A stretch of DNA of 64,000 bases, from assembly GCA_036365145.1 (NCBI GenBank), contig JAEOAD010001365.1, positions 5,611,001-5,675,000 on the forward strand. Direction: 5' to 3'. Shown here piece by piece: positions 32,848 through 43,885 of the stretch. The DNA comes from Orientallactaga sibirica (taxonomy: Eukaryota; Chordata; Mammalia; Rodentia; Dipodidae). The translations under genes and the position numbers were made by a program. Position 1 is the stretch's first letter. Each line of letters opens with the position of its first letter. The notes under the pieces were generated by a model. It saw nothing but the letters and a program-made list of their open reading frames with translations. It was not told where the DNA came from and did no database searches.

Positions 32848-33058
32848 TCATTCATTCATTTGTTCGTTTTTATTTAAGAGAGAGTAGAGGCAGATAGAGT
32901 AAGAGAGAATGGGCACGCTAGGACTTCCAGCGCTGCAAATGAACTCCAGATGCGTGTTCCACCTTGTGTGTCTGGCTTTATGTGGATATTAGGAAATTAA
33001 CCCTGGTCTTTAGGCCTTGTAGGCAGGCACCTTAGCCACTGAGCCATCCCTCCAGCCC
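32848..33058 (-). repeat. DIP SINE
   Basis: Perfect 16-base target duplication TTCATACTATTTTTAT (32832-32847, 33059-33074). Confidence 0.96.
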
Positions 33059-33186
33059 TTCATACTATTTTTATGTCTGCTTAGCCTGTGTATTGAGAAT
33101 TACTTCAATTCCTACAACTACAAATAATTTTCTGTCAGTGTTGCTGGGCATTTATTTAATAGTGCTTAGCTCCATAGTCACACTTT

Positions 33187-33404
33187 ATTTTATTTTATTA
33201 TTTATTTATTTATTCACTTATTTGAGAGGGTGGGGGAGAGAGAGGAAGAAAGAATAGGCATGCCAGGGCCTCCAGCCATTGCAAACAAACTCCAGATGCA
33301 TACACACCACCTTGTGCATCTGACTTGCATGTGTACTGGGGAATGGAACCTGGGTCCATAGACTTCACAGGCAAGTGCCTTAATTACAAAGGGATCTCAC
33401 CAGG
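33187..33404 (-). repeat. DIP SINE
   Basis: Perfect 16-base target duplication TCCATAGTCACACTTT (33171-33186, 33405-33420). Confidence 0.96.
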
Positions 33405-33524
33405 TCCATAGTCACACTTTTCTAACTCCCCTTTAGTTAAACATAATGAACACACCTTTTAAAAGTTCTGAATGTAACAACTTTTTGATATCCACTGATT
33501 TGGTAGTTTGTTTCTTGCCTCCTT

Positions 33525-34261
33525 TTTCTTGAAATTTTTAATACATGAACACACTGTAATTTGATCATAATCCTCTCCCACACCCTTCTTTTGCTTCCTC
33601 TCCCCACCCCTTCCATTGAACCCTTTCTTTCCAATTAGTCCCTCTTCCATTTTGATGTCTTTTTTTTGGTGGGGGAGCCCTCATCCATGATGAACTCAAT
33701 ATTGTTCAGGTCTTATGCAGATAATAAGAGCTCACAGCTGCTATGAAATCAGGAAAGGTTGCTTCATATTTGGAAAATAGTGTCCCAAAGTCCTCTTTTT
33801 TAAAATATTTTATTATTTATTTACTTATTTGAGAGAGAGAAATACAGAAATAGACAGGTAAAGAGAGAAAGAATGGGCGTGCCAGGGCCTCTAGCCACTG
33901 CAAACAAACTCCAGATGCTTGCGCCCCTTGTGCTTACATGGGTCCTGGAGAATCGAGCTTCGAACCAGGGTCCTTAGGCTTCACAGGCAAGCATTTAACC
34001 ACTAAGCCATCTCTCCAGCCCCCAAAGTCCTCTTTATCTTCTGGCCCTTAACTTTTCTGTCCCTCTTCTGCAATGTTCCCTGAGCCTTACAGGGCTTGCT
34101 AGAGGTGTCTCGTTTAGCAATGAGCACTCAGCGGCCACTTGTTCTCAGCCCTCTGGCAAGTTTTCAGTCTTCCCAGTATCCACTATAGTTTTTGCCAAAG
34201 GTTCTCTGGCCAGTGGTAAGACCAGCAATAATCTATGGTCAGACACATAATACAATTTTTA
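33525..34261 (-). repeat. L1 3' UTR, Lx-like, with a DIP inside
   Basis: The reverse complement carries GGCTCAGGGAACATTGCAGA, then ATAGCAGCTGTGAGCTC, CATAAGACCTGAACAATATT and a GGGGTGGGGAGAGG block before an A-rich end. This is the order seen in rodent Lx-type L1 3' UTRs and in the plus-strand copies at 39725 and 56768. It could be the 3' end of the L1 to its right. Confidence 0.8.
33799..34020 (-). repeat. DIP SINE in the L1 3' UTR
   Basis: Perfect 15-base target duplication CCCAAAGTCCTCTTT (33784-33798, 34021-34035). Confidence 0.96.
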
Positions 34262-34455
34262 TTAAATATTTTAGTTTTTATTTATTTATGAGAGACATAG
34301 AAAATGGGCACCCCAGGGCCTCCAACCACTGCAAACGAACTCCAGACACATGGGCCACCTTCTGTATCTGGCTTACATGGGCCCTGGGGAATGGAACTGA
34401 GGTCCTTTGGCTTTGCAGGCAAACACCTTAACTGCTAAGCCATCCCTCCAGCCCT
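34262..34455 (-). repeat. DIP SINE at the L1 deletion junction
   Basis: Minus copy lying exactly between L1 ORF2 (right) and L1 3' UTR (left). No target duplication is visible: the left flank is TACAATTTTTATT and the right is TTGTTGAAGGTATT. Confidence 0.9.
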
Positions 34456-34720
34456 TGTTGAAGGTATTTATCAGCTCCACTTGTTTTCTGCTGGAGTTTT
34501 TGGAGTCTCTTACATACAGTAGAGCATCCTATCATCTGCAAAGAAAGAAAAGGATAGCTTGAGCTCTTCCTTCCCAAATTGTATCTTTCTCTCGTGTGTA
34601 TCTTTCTTTCTCTTGTCTTATTGCACTAGCTTGGATTTCTAGCACTGTATTAAATAGTGGTACAGAGCGGACACCCTTGTCTTATTCCAGATTTTAGTAG
34701 TAAATGCTTCAATTTTTTTT

Positions 34721-35061
34721 CCATTTACTATGATGTTGGCTATAGGTTTGTTATATATTTTTATTATATATATGTATACATATATACATATATGTATATA
34801 TTTAAGTTTTTAAAAGATTGCATTTACTTCTGTTGAGAGAAAGAGAGGAGAGAAACACTGTAAATGGACTCCAGATGCAGGCACCACTTTGTGCATCTGG
34901 CTTACAAATGTACTGGGGTTAAGAACCTGGGTCCTTAAGTGTCATAGGCAAGTACTTTAACCACTAAGCCATCTCTTATTATATTGAGATATGTTTCCCA
35001 TTTAGTATTATGTTGGTAATAGGTTTGTGATAAATAGCCTTTATTATATTGAGATGTGTTC
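34721..35061 (-). repeat. 64-bp tandem duplication in L1 RT, split by a DIP
   Basis: The segment 34998-35061 is repeated as 34721-34765 plus 34976-34997. Both code for the NIILNG-type RT motif. The intervening (TA)n-rich sequence and DIP inserted into the second copy. Sixty-four is not a multiple of three, so the duplication broke the frame. Confidence 0.75.
34799..34976 (-). repeat. DIP SINE in L1 ORF2
   Basis: Shortened minus copy preceded by a (TATATG)-rich microsatellite (34744-34800) that probably grew from its tail. Confidence 0.88.
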
Positions 35062-35605
35062 CTTCTGTTCTATAGAACTTTTACCATGACAGGATATTGG
35101 ATTTTGTCGAATGCCTTTTCTGCATCTATTGAGATGATCATGTGATTTTTGTCCTTCAGTCCATTTATATAGTGTATTAAATTTACCAGTTTGTGTATGT
35201 TGAACCATCCCTGCATGTCTGGGATTTCTACTTGGTTGGGGTGAATGGTCTGATATATTCTTGTATTCTCTTTGCCAATATTTTCTTGAAAAGTTTTGTA
35301 TCTATATTTATAAGGGAGATTGGCCTGTAATTTTCTTTTCTTTTCTTTTTCTTTTTTTTTTTTTTTTTTTGTTGTTCTTTGTCTGGTTTGGGTATCAGGG
35401 TAATACTGGCTTCATAGAAGGAGTTTGGTAGCATTCCTTCCTTTTTGTATCTTATGAAAAAGTTTGAGAAGCATTGGTATTAATTCTCCCATGAAGGTCT
35501 GGTAAATTCACCAGTGAATCCATCTGGCCTGGACATTTTTTAGTTGGGAGATTTTTTTTTTATATAACTGCTTGGATCTCCATACTTGTTATAGGTCTAT
35601 TGGTT

Positions 35606-35606
<1 letters not shown>

Positions 35607-35636
<30 letters not shown>

Positions 35637-35752
35637 GGTTTTTCACCAATGGGTCCTCTGGCCCAGGCTGACCTGGAATTAGCTTTTTAGTCTCAGGGTG
35701 GATGAACTATTTTTATAACTACCTTTGCCTCCCAAGTGCTGGGATTAAAGGT
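35607..35752 (-). repeat. B1 SINE in L1 ORF2
   Basis: Reverse B1 with a T-tail of about 30 bases and a body deletion after CTCAGGGTGG. GGTTAAT flanks both sides (35602, 35764). Confidence 0.9.
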
Positions 35753-37239
35753 CACATTTAAGTGGTTAATCTCATTTTGATTTAACTTAGATAGGTCATA
35801 TACATCAAGGAAATGATCCATTTCTTTGAGGTTTTCAAACTTATGGAATATATGTTCTTAAAGTATGTCCTTAGGATTTTCTGAATTTCGTTGGTATCTG
35901 TTGTAATGGTGCCTTTTTCATCTCTAATTTTATTAATTTGTGTCTCTTCTCTCTTTCTTTTGGTCAGATTTGCCAAGGGTTTATTAATCTTGTTTATCCT
36001 TTCAAAGAACCAACTCTTTGTTTTATTGATTCTTTGGATTATTTTTATTTTTATTTCATTAATTTCTGCCCTAAACTTTATTATTTCTTCCTATCTACTG
36101 GTTTTTGGTTTGCCTTGTTCTTCTTTTTCCAAGGCCTTAAGATGAAGCATTAAGTTGTTTACTTGCAGCCTTTCTAATTTCTTAATATAGGCACTTAAAG
36201 CTATAAATTTCCCTCTTAGGACTGCCGTCATTGTGTCCCAAAGGCTTTGGTATATTGTATTCTCATTATGATTTGATTCTATGAATTTTTTAATTTCCTT
36301 CTTGATTTTTTCACTGGTCCATTCACCATTTAGTATTGTATTGTTTAGTTTCTATCGTTTTGTATATGCTGTATATCTTTTCTTACTGTTAATTTGTAGT
36401 TTAACCTCATTGTGATCAGATAGAGTACAAGGAATGATTTCAATTTTCCTGTATTTGTTATGGTTTGCTTTGTGTCCTGATATATGGTCTATTTTAGAGA
36501 ATTCTCCATGTTCTAATGAAAAGAATGTGTATTCTGCAGTATTTGAATGAAATGTTCTGTAGATATCTGTTAGGTCCGTTGGTTCTATGACCTCATTTAA
36601 TCCAGATACTTCTCTGTTTATTTTTTGCTGGGATGACCTGTGAAGTGATGAGAAGTTAGCTATTACAACTGTGTTTGGTGTTATCTGTGACCTTAATTAT
36701 AATTGTGTTTGTTTCATGAAATTCATAGCCCCCATGTTAGGCGCATATATGTTTAGGATTGTAATGTCCTCCTGTTGGAGTGTTCCTTTAACCAATATGA
36801 AGTGACCATCTTTATCTTTCCTAACTAATGTTGGTCTGAAGTCTACCCTGTCAGATACTAGGACAGTGACCCCTGCGGGTTTTCTAGGCCCATTTGCATG
36901 AAACACTGTTTTCCAACCTTTCATCCTAAAATAGTGACAGTCTTTTATGGAAAATTGAGTTTCATAGATGCAACAAATAGAAGGATCCTGCTTTTTAATC
37001 CAGTCCGCAAACCTGTGTCTTTCGGTTGGGGCATTGAGGCCATTGATATTAAGAGTTCTTGCCATTCTTCTTGTCTTGTAGTTCTTTTGGTTGTTCTTTT
37101 ACTCTCTTCTATTGACTATTATTTTGAATATGGTTTATTTTTTTTTCTGTTTCCTTATGTGTGTGCTTTTCTTTCTCTTCAGCATGGAAGATCCTTTCAA
37201 GCATTTTCTTTAGAGCTGGTTTATTGTTCATATATTCTT

Positions 37240-38540
37240 TTAGCCTGTTTTGTGGTGGAATGTCCTTATTTCTCCATCTATATGGATAGATAGCTTTTCT
37301 GGATAAAGTAATGCTGGTTGACAGTTGTTATCTTCAGAACTTTGAATACACCATTCCAAGCCCTTCTGTCTTTTAAAGTTTGTGTTAAGTAATCTGCTGT
37401 GATCCTGATGGGTATGTGACTTGATTTTTTTTTTAACTGCTTTCAATATATTTTCTTTGGTTTGTGTGTTTTGTAGCTTAATTATAATATGACCGTGAGA
37501 GGTTCTTTCTTGATTTTCTGTTTGGTGTTCTAAAGGTTTCCTGTATCTGTTTTTGTTTGTTTGTTTGTTTGTTTTTTTTTGGAGAGAGTAAGAGAGAGAC
37601 AGACAGACAGATAGAGAATGAGCGTGCCAGCAGCCTCAGCAGCTGTGAATGAACTCCAGATGCATTCAACCCCTTGTGGGCAAGTGCAGCATTGCATCCT
37701 TGCATCACTTTGTGTCTGGCTAAATGTGGGACCTGGAGAATGGAACGGGCATTCTTAGACTTAGGATGCAGGTGCCTTAACCCCTAAACCATCTCTCCAG
37801 CACCTGTATCTGTTTTGCATCACTTCCCTTATTTGGGGGAAATTTTATTCTTTGATTTTGTTGAAAATACCTGCTATGCCTTTGGAGTGAAATTCTCCTC
37901 CTTCTACTATGCCCTGAATTCTTCCGTTTGATCTCTTCATAGTGTCCCCAATGTCTTGAAATTCCCATTTGTGCCTTCCTTTTAGTTTGTCTTTCTCTCT
38001 GTTGGAATGTATTAGATCTGCCACCTGGTCTTCTAGTTTAGATATTCTGTCCTCTCCTTGATCCATACTTATGGTGAGAATTTCTAGGAGTTTTCTACTT
38101 GACTTACTCTCTTTCATTTCTAGTTTCTGATTGGTATTTTTTTTCATTAATTCTATTTCCTTATTCTTATCATGAATTGATCTCCTTATTTCATTAAGTT
38201 AGTTTCCTGTGTTCTCTTCAGATGCCTTCCGGAGTTTGTTTTTGTTTGTTTGTTTTTTGTTTTCTTTGATTCCCTTGATTTTTTCTTTTATTTCTTTGAA
38301 CATAGATATAATCCTTCTTTGGAAATCTTTGTCAGGCATTTCATCTAAAACAGTCTCACTGGATGTCATTTCTGATGGATTTATAATTTTTGGTCTTGTA
38401 TTGTCTTGATTTTTTGTGTTTCTTGTACTATAATGTAGAGGTGGGCTTTTTTTGCATATTGAGTTAATTTGATGCTTGGGTTTTCTAATTATCTGCAGTG
38501 TTCTTAGCCGTGTAAATATGACTTTATTCATCTTCAAGGT
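37240..38540 (-). pseudogene. L1 ORF1 remnant
   Basis: Reverse-strand ORF1, the RNA-binding chaperone of L1. The N-terminal part (38199-38537) is Lys/Glu-rich. The middle (37845-38147) has the end of the coiled coil and the start of the RRM (KRSNGRIQGIVEGG, FNKIKE). The C-terminal domain (37240-37530) has IRITADY and RRAWNGVF motifs. Stops separate the blocks, and the DIP at 37554 splits the RRM from the C-terminal domain. Confidence 0.92.
37554..37802 (-). repeat. Long-form DIP SINE in L1 ORF1
   Basis: Carries the extra block at 37671-37710 that matches the 19840 copy. Its target duplication CCTGTATCTGTTTT (37540-37553, 37803-37816) is perfect. Confidence 0.95.
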
Positions 38541-39690
38541 AGAAGTTTAAGGTGCCCAGTGTAGTTCTTATACTCCAAGAGAAACAGGAGTGACTCTAGG
38601 TGTTGAGTTTATGTGCTATTCAAGAATTCTAGTAGACTGGGAAGAGCAAATTACTGGCAAATTCTAAAATTAAGCTGAGCAATATACACATTCAATCAAA
38701 ACCAGCACAGAGCATTTATGCAGTACTAGGGATTAAAACAAACAGATAATCTAATAAAGCCAAAGTCCCTGAGGATGTGTGTTGCCCCATACCCTTAACT
38801 CTATCAGCTGGGAGGTTGAGATTTGTGGTCTGAAATGGGTTCCAGGTCAGCCTAGGGCCAAATGAGACTCTACCTCCATAATGACAGAAGAAAAAGACAA
38901 AGGACCTAAAAACAGGAAACATCAAAGGCAACAATTGTCAACACCAAAATACAGCTTATTTGAGAATGATAAGAACAGCCAGGACTACATCAATCAAATT
39001 TAACACACAACTTGCCCTGACATAGAAAGATTAGCACTTCCTGTGCAGGCCTATGTACCTGCCTTTTGTGTAAGCAGACCCTGTTACCTTTTAGGATGGC
39101 TTCCAATCTCACCAGTGCAGGGTGCCCACCTCAATCCCTCTCTGTTTGCCTGTGGACTATTATGCTGTGTGGGTCACTGGATCTGGTGTTCTGATAGGCT
39201 GTGCTGGATGCTGTGCATCCTGGAGCTCAATGAGTTCTCCGGTGGTTCACAGCGCTGCTGGTTGGGGGATGGGAGGCTATGAACGGTGCCTGGAGTTGTA
39301 CCCAAGCTGCTCAGCTTGTCCCATTTGTGTTTTCCTTCAGCAGCTGCTCAGCTGGTCCCTGCTATTTTCCCCTTCAGGTTTCTTGACTTTTTGAGGAGGC
39401 TGGTGTGAGTGGAATGTCCCTTCCTTGGTGCCTGCTCTTGCAGCTCTGCACAGGCTGCAGGCAGGTGCAGGGATCAGAGCCTCAGTGGGATTCTGGCTGG
39501 TTTCCTCCTTTCTAGACCATCGGAGTTTCTCCTTGCTTCTCTGCTGTGGTTGATAATAACTTATACACATTCACTTTTTTGGTAGAAGAGTGTATTTTGC
39601 AGTTTTTCTGCTTATTTCCCTTCCTAGGCTGTTTTGGCATGGCTACTATGCTGCCATCTTACCCAGAAGTCCCCAGTACTTTTTGTTAAG
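38541..39690 (-). repeat. L1 5' UTR
   Basis: About 1.15 kb upstream of ORF1. The sense-strand beginning near 39690 reads ACTTCTGGGTAAGATGGCAG, the type of start typical of complete L1 elements. GC-richer than the rest of the element. A B1-like segment may sit at 38765-38892. Confidence 0.75.
38765..38892 (+). repeat. Possible diverged B1 in the L1 5' UTR
   Basis: GGGTTCCAGGTCAGCCTAGG and ATGAGACTCTACCTCC match the 3' half of a jerboa B1. The 5' half is hardly recognisable and there is no clear A-tail. Confidence 0.45.
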
Positions 39691-39724
39691 TCTTGCCATA
39701 GTGACTTTCAGCCTCATGTTCACA

Positions 39725-40140
39725 AGCTTCTCTTTTCAGATGGCGATGACCACTGGGATGACCCAAAAACCACCATAGCATTGAGAAGATGTGATGGAGG
39801 AGTGCTCAGCACTGAAACATTTCTATCACACTCTCCAGGGCTCAGGGTCCATTGCAGAAGAGGCGTCAGAAAGAACGTAAGAGACAAAGGAAGGGTACGA
39901 CTCCTTACAATGCCACTGTCCAGACAGAAATTGGCCTCGATATCCATGACCTTGCAGTGCCTAGCACAAGACCCTCATAATAGGAGGAAAAGACAATGAC
40001 ATCAAAATAAAAGAGAGGCTAATGGAGAGAGGGAGGGGATATGATGGAGTGTGAATTTGTGAAGGGGAAAGTGGGGGAGGGGAAGGAATTATCATGGTTT
40101 ATTGTCTGTAAATGTGGAAGTTGTCAATAAAAAAATATAT
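39725..40140 (+). repeat. L1 3' UTR, opposite to the adjacent L1
   Basis: Starts with CAGATGGCGATGACCACTGG, then GCAGAAGAGGCGTCAGAAAG and AATGACATCAAAATAAAAG, ending in CAATAAAAAAATATA. It faces away from the L1 whose 5' end lies only 35 bases to its left. Confidence 0.85.
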
Positions 40141-40156
40141 ATACATAAATATATAT

Positions 40157-40301
40157 TGGTTTTTCGAGGTAGGGTCTCACTGTAGCCCAGGCTGACCTGG
40201 AATTCACTATGTAGTCTCAGGATGGCCTCAAACTCATGGTGATCTTCCTATCTCTGCCTCCCAAGTGCTGGGATGAAAGGCATGTGCCACCATGCCCAGC
40301 T
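40157..40301 (-). repeat. B1 SINE
   Basis: Near-consensus reverse B1 abutting the L1 3' tail; TTTTTCGAGGTAGGG and CACCATGCCCAGC mark its ends. Confidence 0.92.
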
Positions 40302-40333
40302 CATAAAAAATAAATTTGATGAGTGTATGTATA

Positions 40334-40386
40334 TAGATAGAGAGCTAGCTGATAGAGATAGATAGATAGATAGATAGATAGATGAT

Positions 40387-40434
<48 letters not shown>

Positions 40435-40435
40435 T
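40334..40435. repeat. (GATA)n microsatellite
   Basis: About 20 GATA units with a single GATGATGATA interruption. Confidence 0.96.
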
Positions 40436-40461
40436 TCCCTAGAATCTTATGTTAAAGTAGT

Positions 40462-40811
40462 TGTTGCAGTCATGTTCACATTGCTGGCAGAAATCACCCA
40501 AATAAGAGCAGCTTGTGGGGGGAAAAAGGTTTATTTTGGCTTACAGGCTTAAGGGGGAAGCTCCATGATGGCAGGGAAAATGATGGCATGAGCAGAGGGT
40601 GGACATCAGCCCCTGGCCAACATAAGGTGGACCATAGCAACAGGAGAGTGTGCCAAACACTGGCAAGGGGGAGCTGGCTATAACACCCATAAGCCCACGC
40701 CCCCAACAATATACTGCATCCAGGAGCTGTTATTCCCAAATCTCCATCAGCTGGGAACCTAGCGTTCAGAACACCTGAGTTTAAGGGGGACACCAGAATC
40801 AAACCCCCACA
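40462..40811 (-). mobile_element. Solo LTR, MaLR-like
   Basis: About 350 bp, TG...CA ends on either strand. Flanks GTAGT (40457-40461) and GTGGT (40812-40816) form a 5-base duplication with one mismatch. The minus-strand AATAAA is at 40530-40535. Same family as 6562. Confidence 0.88.
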
Positions 40812-40946
40812 GTGGTTCTTCCATGGAATATTTAGTTTAGCTCTGCTGGGATATCATTATTGTCCACCTGAGCTTTTCATTTTCATGGGGATTTTTAAGC
40901 CATACTTGTTATAGAATTGTCATTGCCAAATTCATACCATGGTTTC

Positions 40947-41163
40947 TTTTTTAAATTTTTTTAAAAGATTTTATTTATTTATTTATTAGAGACAGAGAGA
41001 AGAAGAGTGAGAATGGGTGCACCAGGGCCTTTAGCCACTGCAAACTAACTCCAGACGCATGCACCACCATGTGCTCCTGGCTTACGTGGGACCGAGAGAT
41101 TCAAACCGGGCTCCTTAGGCTTCACATGCATGCGCCTTAACCACTAGGCCATCTCTCCAGCCC
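40947..41163 (-). repeat. DIP SINE
   Basis: Minus copy; TCATAC flanks it on both sides. Confidence 0.92.
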
Positions 41164-41189
41164 TCATACAGTGATTTCTATTAGACATT

Positions 41190-41192
<3 letters not shown>

Positions 41193-41235
<43 letters not shown>
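41193..41235. repeat. (GT)n microsatellite
   Basis: About 21 GT units, at the position where the A-tail of the adjacent reversed composite SINE would lie. Confidence 0.96.
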
Positions 41236-41236
<1 letters not shown>

Positions 41237-41440
41237 TGCGCATGCTGGGAATTGAACCTATGGCCTCATGCACGCTAAGTAACCACTCTACCATTGATCT
41301 ATGTCCCCAGCACTCTTTTAACTTTTTATTTTGAGGTCACACCGTCTCCCAGGCTGACTTGAACTTACTATGTATCCTAACCTAACCTTGAATTTGCCAT
41401 TCTTCTGCCTCAGCCTTTTGCATAGCCAAGAACACAGACT
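41236..41440 (-). repeat. B1+ID composite SINE (dID-like)
   Basis: On the plus strand an ID complement (GGGAATTGAACCTATGGCCT to CTATGTCCCCAGCAC) is followed by a B1 complement (TTTTGAGGTCACACCGTCTC). On the minus strand this is B1 then ID, as in the composites at 9812 and 17475. Confidence 0.72.
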
Positions 41441-41879
41441 TACATGACAGGTCCAGATATTTTTATTATATTTGAAATCCTTGAATCTGTCTTCTTATCA
41501 CTCCCTCCACAAGGCAAGAGAGTACTTCACTCACTCTGTGGGTTTTATTTTACCCTGTGTTCTCCTTGTAGGGTTGCTAATTATGTATAGCTATGTTGAT
41601 CGACCTTCCACATGAAATATCTGCTGTGTGGCCTTACACTGTGTGTCACATGGTTAAGTCTTCCATTTTTGTCTGGACATCCAGTCCACCGTATTGACAA
41701 GAAAAATGTTTCCACTTCCAGCCTGGTTTTTATTGCTAATTCTGAATAGCACAAACAGAAACACAACTGAGACTTTCTGCTACTATAGCTGGCTTTCTCA
41801 CCATTTCCTATGGAATATGTATACCTCACCAGAGTTGTATATTAGAATCAATCTCGTTTTGTTAACCTTGCCAATGACA

Positions 41880-42205
41880 TTCTTATCTGTGGACTTTCTT
41901 ATTGCTGGGATGAAATGCCCAGCCAGAAGCAGCTTAGGGAAGGAAAGGAGAAGAGTCAAGGGGAGGTTTCATTAGACTAGGGAAAACAAAGCAGGAGCAG
42001 ACAGCTGGGCATCAACCCTCACATCAGCAGGGAGGAGCAGAGCATGTGAACTGGTAAGCAGAGCTGGACTATTCAAGTTCAAGGTTCCCCCAGTAGCACA
42101 CTTCCTCCAGCAAGGCTCCAACCCAATAGGTTCCACAACTTTCCCAAATGGCACCAGGAAATGGGGACAAAGTATCCAAACACATGATTCCACGAGGGAC
42201 ACTCT
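41880..42205 (-). mobile_element. Old LTR-like element
   Basis: Reversed copy of the 7885-type LTR: TTATTGCTGGGATGAAATG left, CACACTTCCTCCAGCAAGGC right. Confidence 0.55.
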
Positions 42206-42278
42206 GCACCTGATAAACCAAAAGCACTGTGAACCTTCAGCTGTATGCCTTTATTAACTCTAGAAAGAACTCTTCCAC

Positions 42279-42429
42279 CTGGACGTGGCAGTGCATGCCT
42301 TTCATCCCAGCACTCAGGAAGCTGAGATAGGAGGATTGCTGTGAGTTCAAGACCAACTTGAGACTACACAGTGAATTCCAGGTCAGCCTGAACTATAGGG
42401 AGACCCTGCCACACACACACAAAAAAAAT
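42279..42429 (+). repeat. B1 SINE
   Basis: Plus B1 with a (CA)n(A)n tail. Confidence 0.9.
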
Positions 42430-43523
42430 TAGTCCATTGCATGCTTGGTAATGGATTTGGTTATATTTTTCTGATCTTTCTCCCAGTGATATCCATAGTA
42501 AGTATTTTCTGCTCATCATTTCTTCCTATATGTCAATTTTTCCCCCTGCAGTTCTGAAGAAAGGATCTTTGAGGGTTTGATGTTTGAGACTATTGGGGTG
42601 TTTACTGCCTTCTTGCATGTCATCCTGAAACTCAGACCATCTTAGCCCAAAAGGCACATTCTGCCATGTCAGGGCTGATGGCATTTGTCCTCTCAGTCAC
42701 CAGCTTGGTGTTCTTTGGCACTCACTTTGCAGTATAGTACCTGTAATGCCACTTTCATCTGCTCTCTGGTTCTCTTTGTTTCTTTATAGATTTTTCACTG
42801 TTGAGGAGCCTTCCATCTTATCTCAGTCTGTTTGCTCACTTTCTCTTCTCTCACCTCATTTTACAGAGTTCATTTTCCCTCCGAGTTTAACTGAAGCACA
42901 TGGTAAATAATACAGTATATTTTAAGTATGTTATAACTGTCACACTCTTCTGCTTAAATAATGTAGTCTTTTCATAGGTACCTTTTTTTGGGCCACATTA
43001 TTCAAGCTAAAACAAGAAGTCTACCAAACTAGGCACATGTTCCGAAGAATGTGGGCTGTTTCTCCAGGGTCCCCTTCTCTGTCCACCTGGCCACCATTCA
43101 GATCTGAAACTAGAAGGTGGGTGGGCATGAGTTTACAAATCAGTTTAGTCACAAGACGACTGCAGGGGAGTGTGGAGAATGCTGGGGAACAATCATAGCA
43201 GGAAAACTTTGATTTGTTCCAGGTTCCTGTCGGTGTTTGCCGAAGCAAAACAGGAAGGCTTTGCTCTCCATATGGAATTTCCCATATAGCTCTGCCTCTG
43301 CCTCCAGCTTGTGATGTCCCTACTCTCCAGCCCCATGGTTCAGGCCTCAGAAAATCTTTGATGCCTGGGTGTTCTGGATTCACTGCTGCCATACTTACAG
43401 TTGACCTTACAGAAGCAGCCACTTCACTGAGGTATGTTTCTCACAGGAAAAGAACAGGAGTTTACAAAGGAGCATGACCACCATAGTTCTCTTCTCACTA
43501 CTGGAAATAACAATGTTCAAGAG
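42430..43523. other. Non-repetitive stretch, no gene seen
   Basis: No exon recognised. The 133-codon minus-strand frame near 43.2 kb overlaps a plus-strand frame of similar length and matches nothing I know. Confidence 0.4.
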
Positions 43524-43860
43524 TGTGGTGGTTTGAATGGACGTCCCTAGGAGATTCAGTTTTAGTAAAGCTTTGGATCTCTAGTCAGCTGGGTGTAGCA
43601 GGTAGTGCTGGAGCAGATCGGAATTCCAGCCTAAGATATGCAAAGTGCTGGAGCTCTGCCTGGGGTTCCCTGGAGTTTGGCCTTCACTAATTTTTTGCAT
43701 CCTTTTGGTGGTGGCTTTTTTCTCAGCCTGGGCCTGTGAATGTGGGCCAGCTGCTTTTGCCATTACGGAACTTCCCCTGGATCTTTAATTTTCAAATTAC
43801 TCCCTTCCTCCATAACTGTGTTTGGAAGTTTATCCCAGTGACATAAGCCTGACTACTACA
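43524..43860 (+). mobile_element. MaLR-like LTR
   Basis: Starts TGTGGTGGTTTGAATGG and ends near GACTACTACA. Flanks AAGAG and AAATG match only in part. Different in its body from the 6562 family. Confidence 0.65.
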
Positions 43861-43885
43861 AAATGCATTCTGTCATGAGCTCTTT

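Larger units (their letters stand above)
34456..37070 (-). pseudogene. L1 ORF2 remnant (endonuclease and reverse transcriptase)
   Basis: Codes in reverse for the L1 endonuclease and about the first half of the reverse transcriptase. The endonuclease opens with the LNINGLN motif (about 37055) and ETQF in place of the usual ETH, keeps NIYAPN, and has the catalytic SDHN motif at 36409-36420. A stop lies after the N-terminal block near 36695, another near 36659, and the DFN motif region is damaged. The RT has LIPKPDK (35.4 kb), [10 protein letters not shown] (35.1 kb) and the catalytic FADD at 34531-34542. The C-terminal third is missing. A 64-bp duplication, a DIP and a B1 add frameshifts. It cannot be functional. 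Confidence 0.93.

Noticed and set aside
34456..37070. Active L1 retrotransposon
   Set aside because: Stops in the endonuclease, a frame-breaking duplication, loss of the ORF2 C-terminal third and several SINE insertions.
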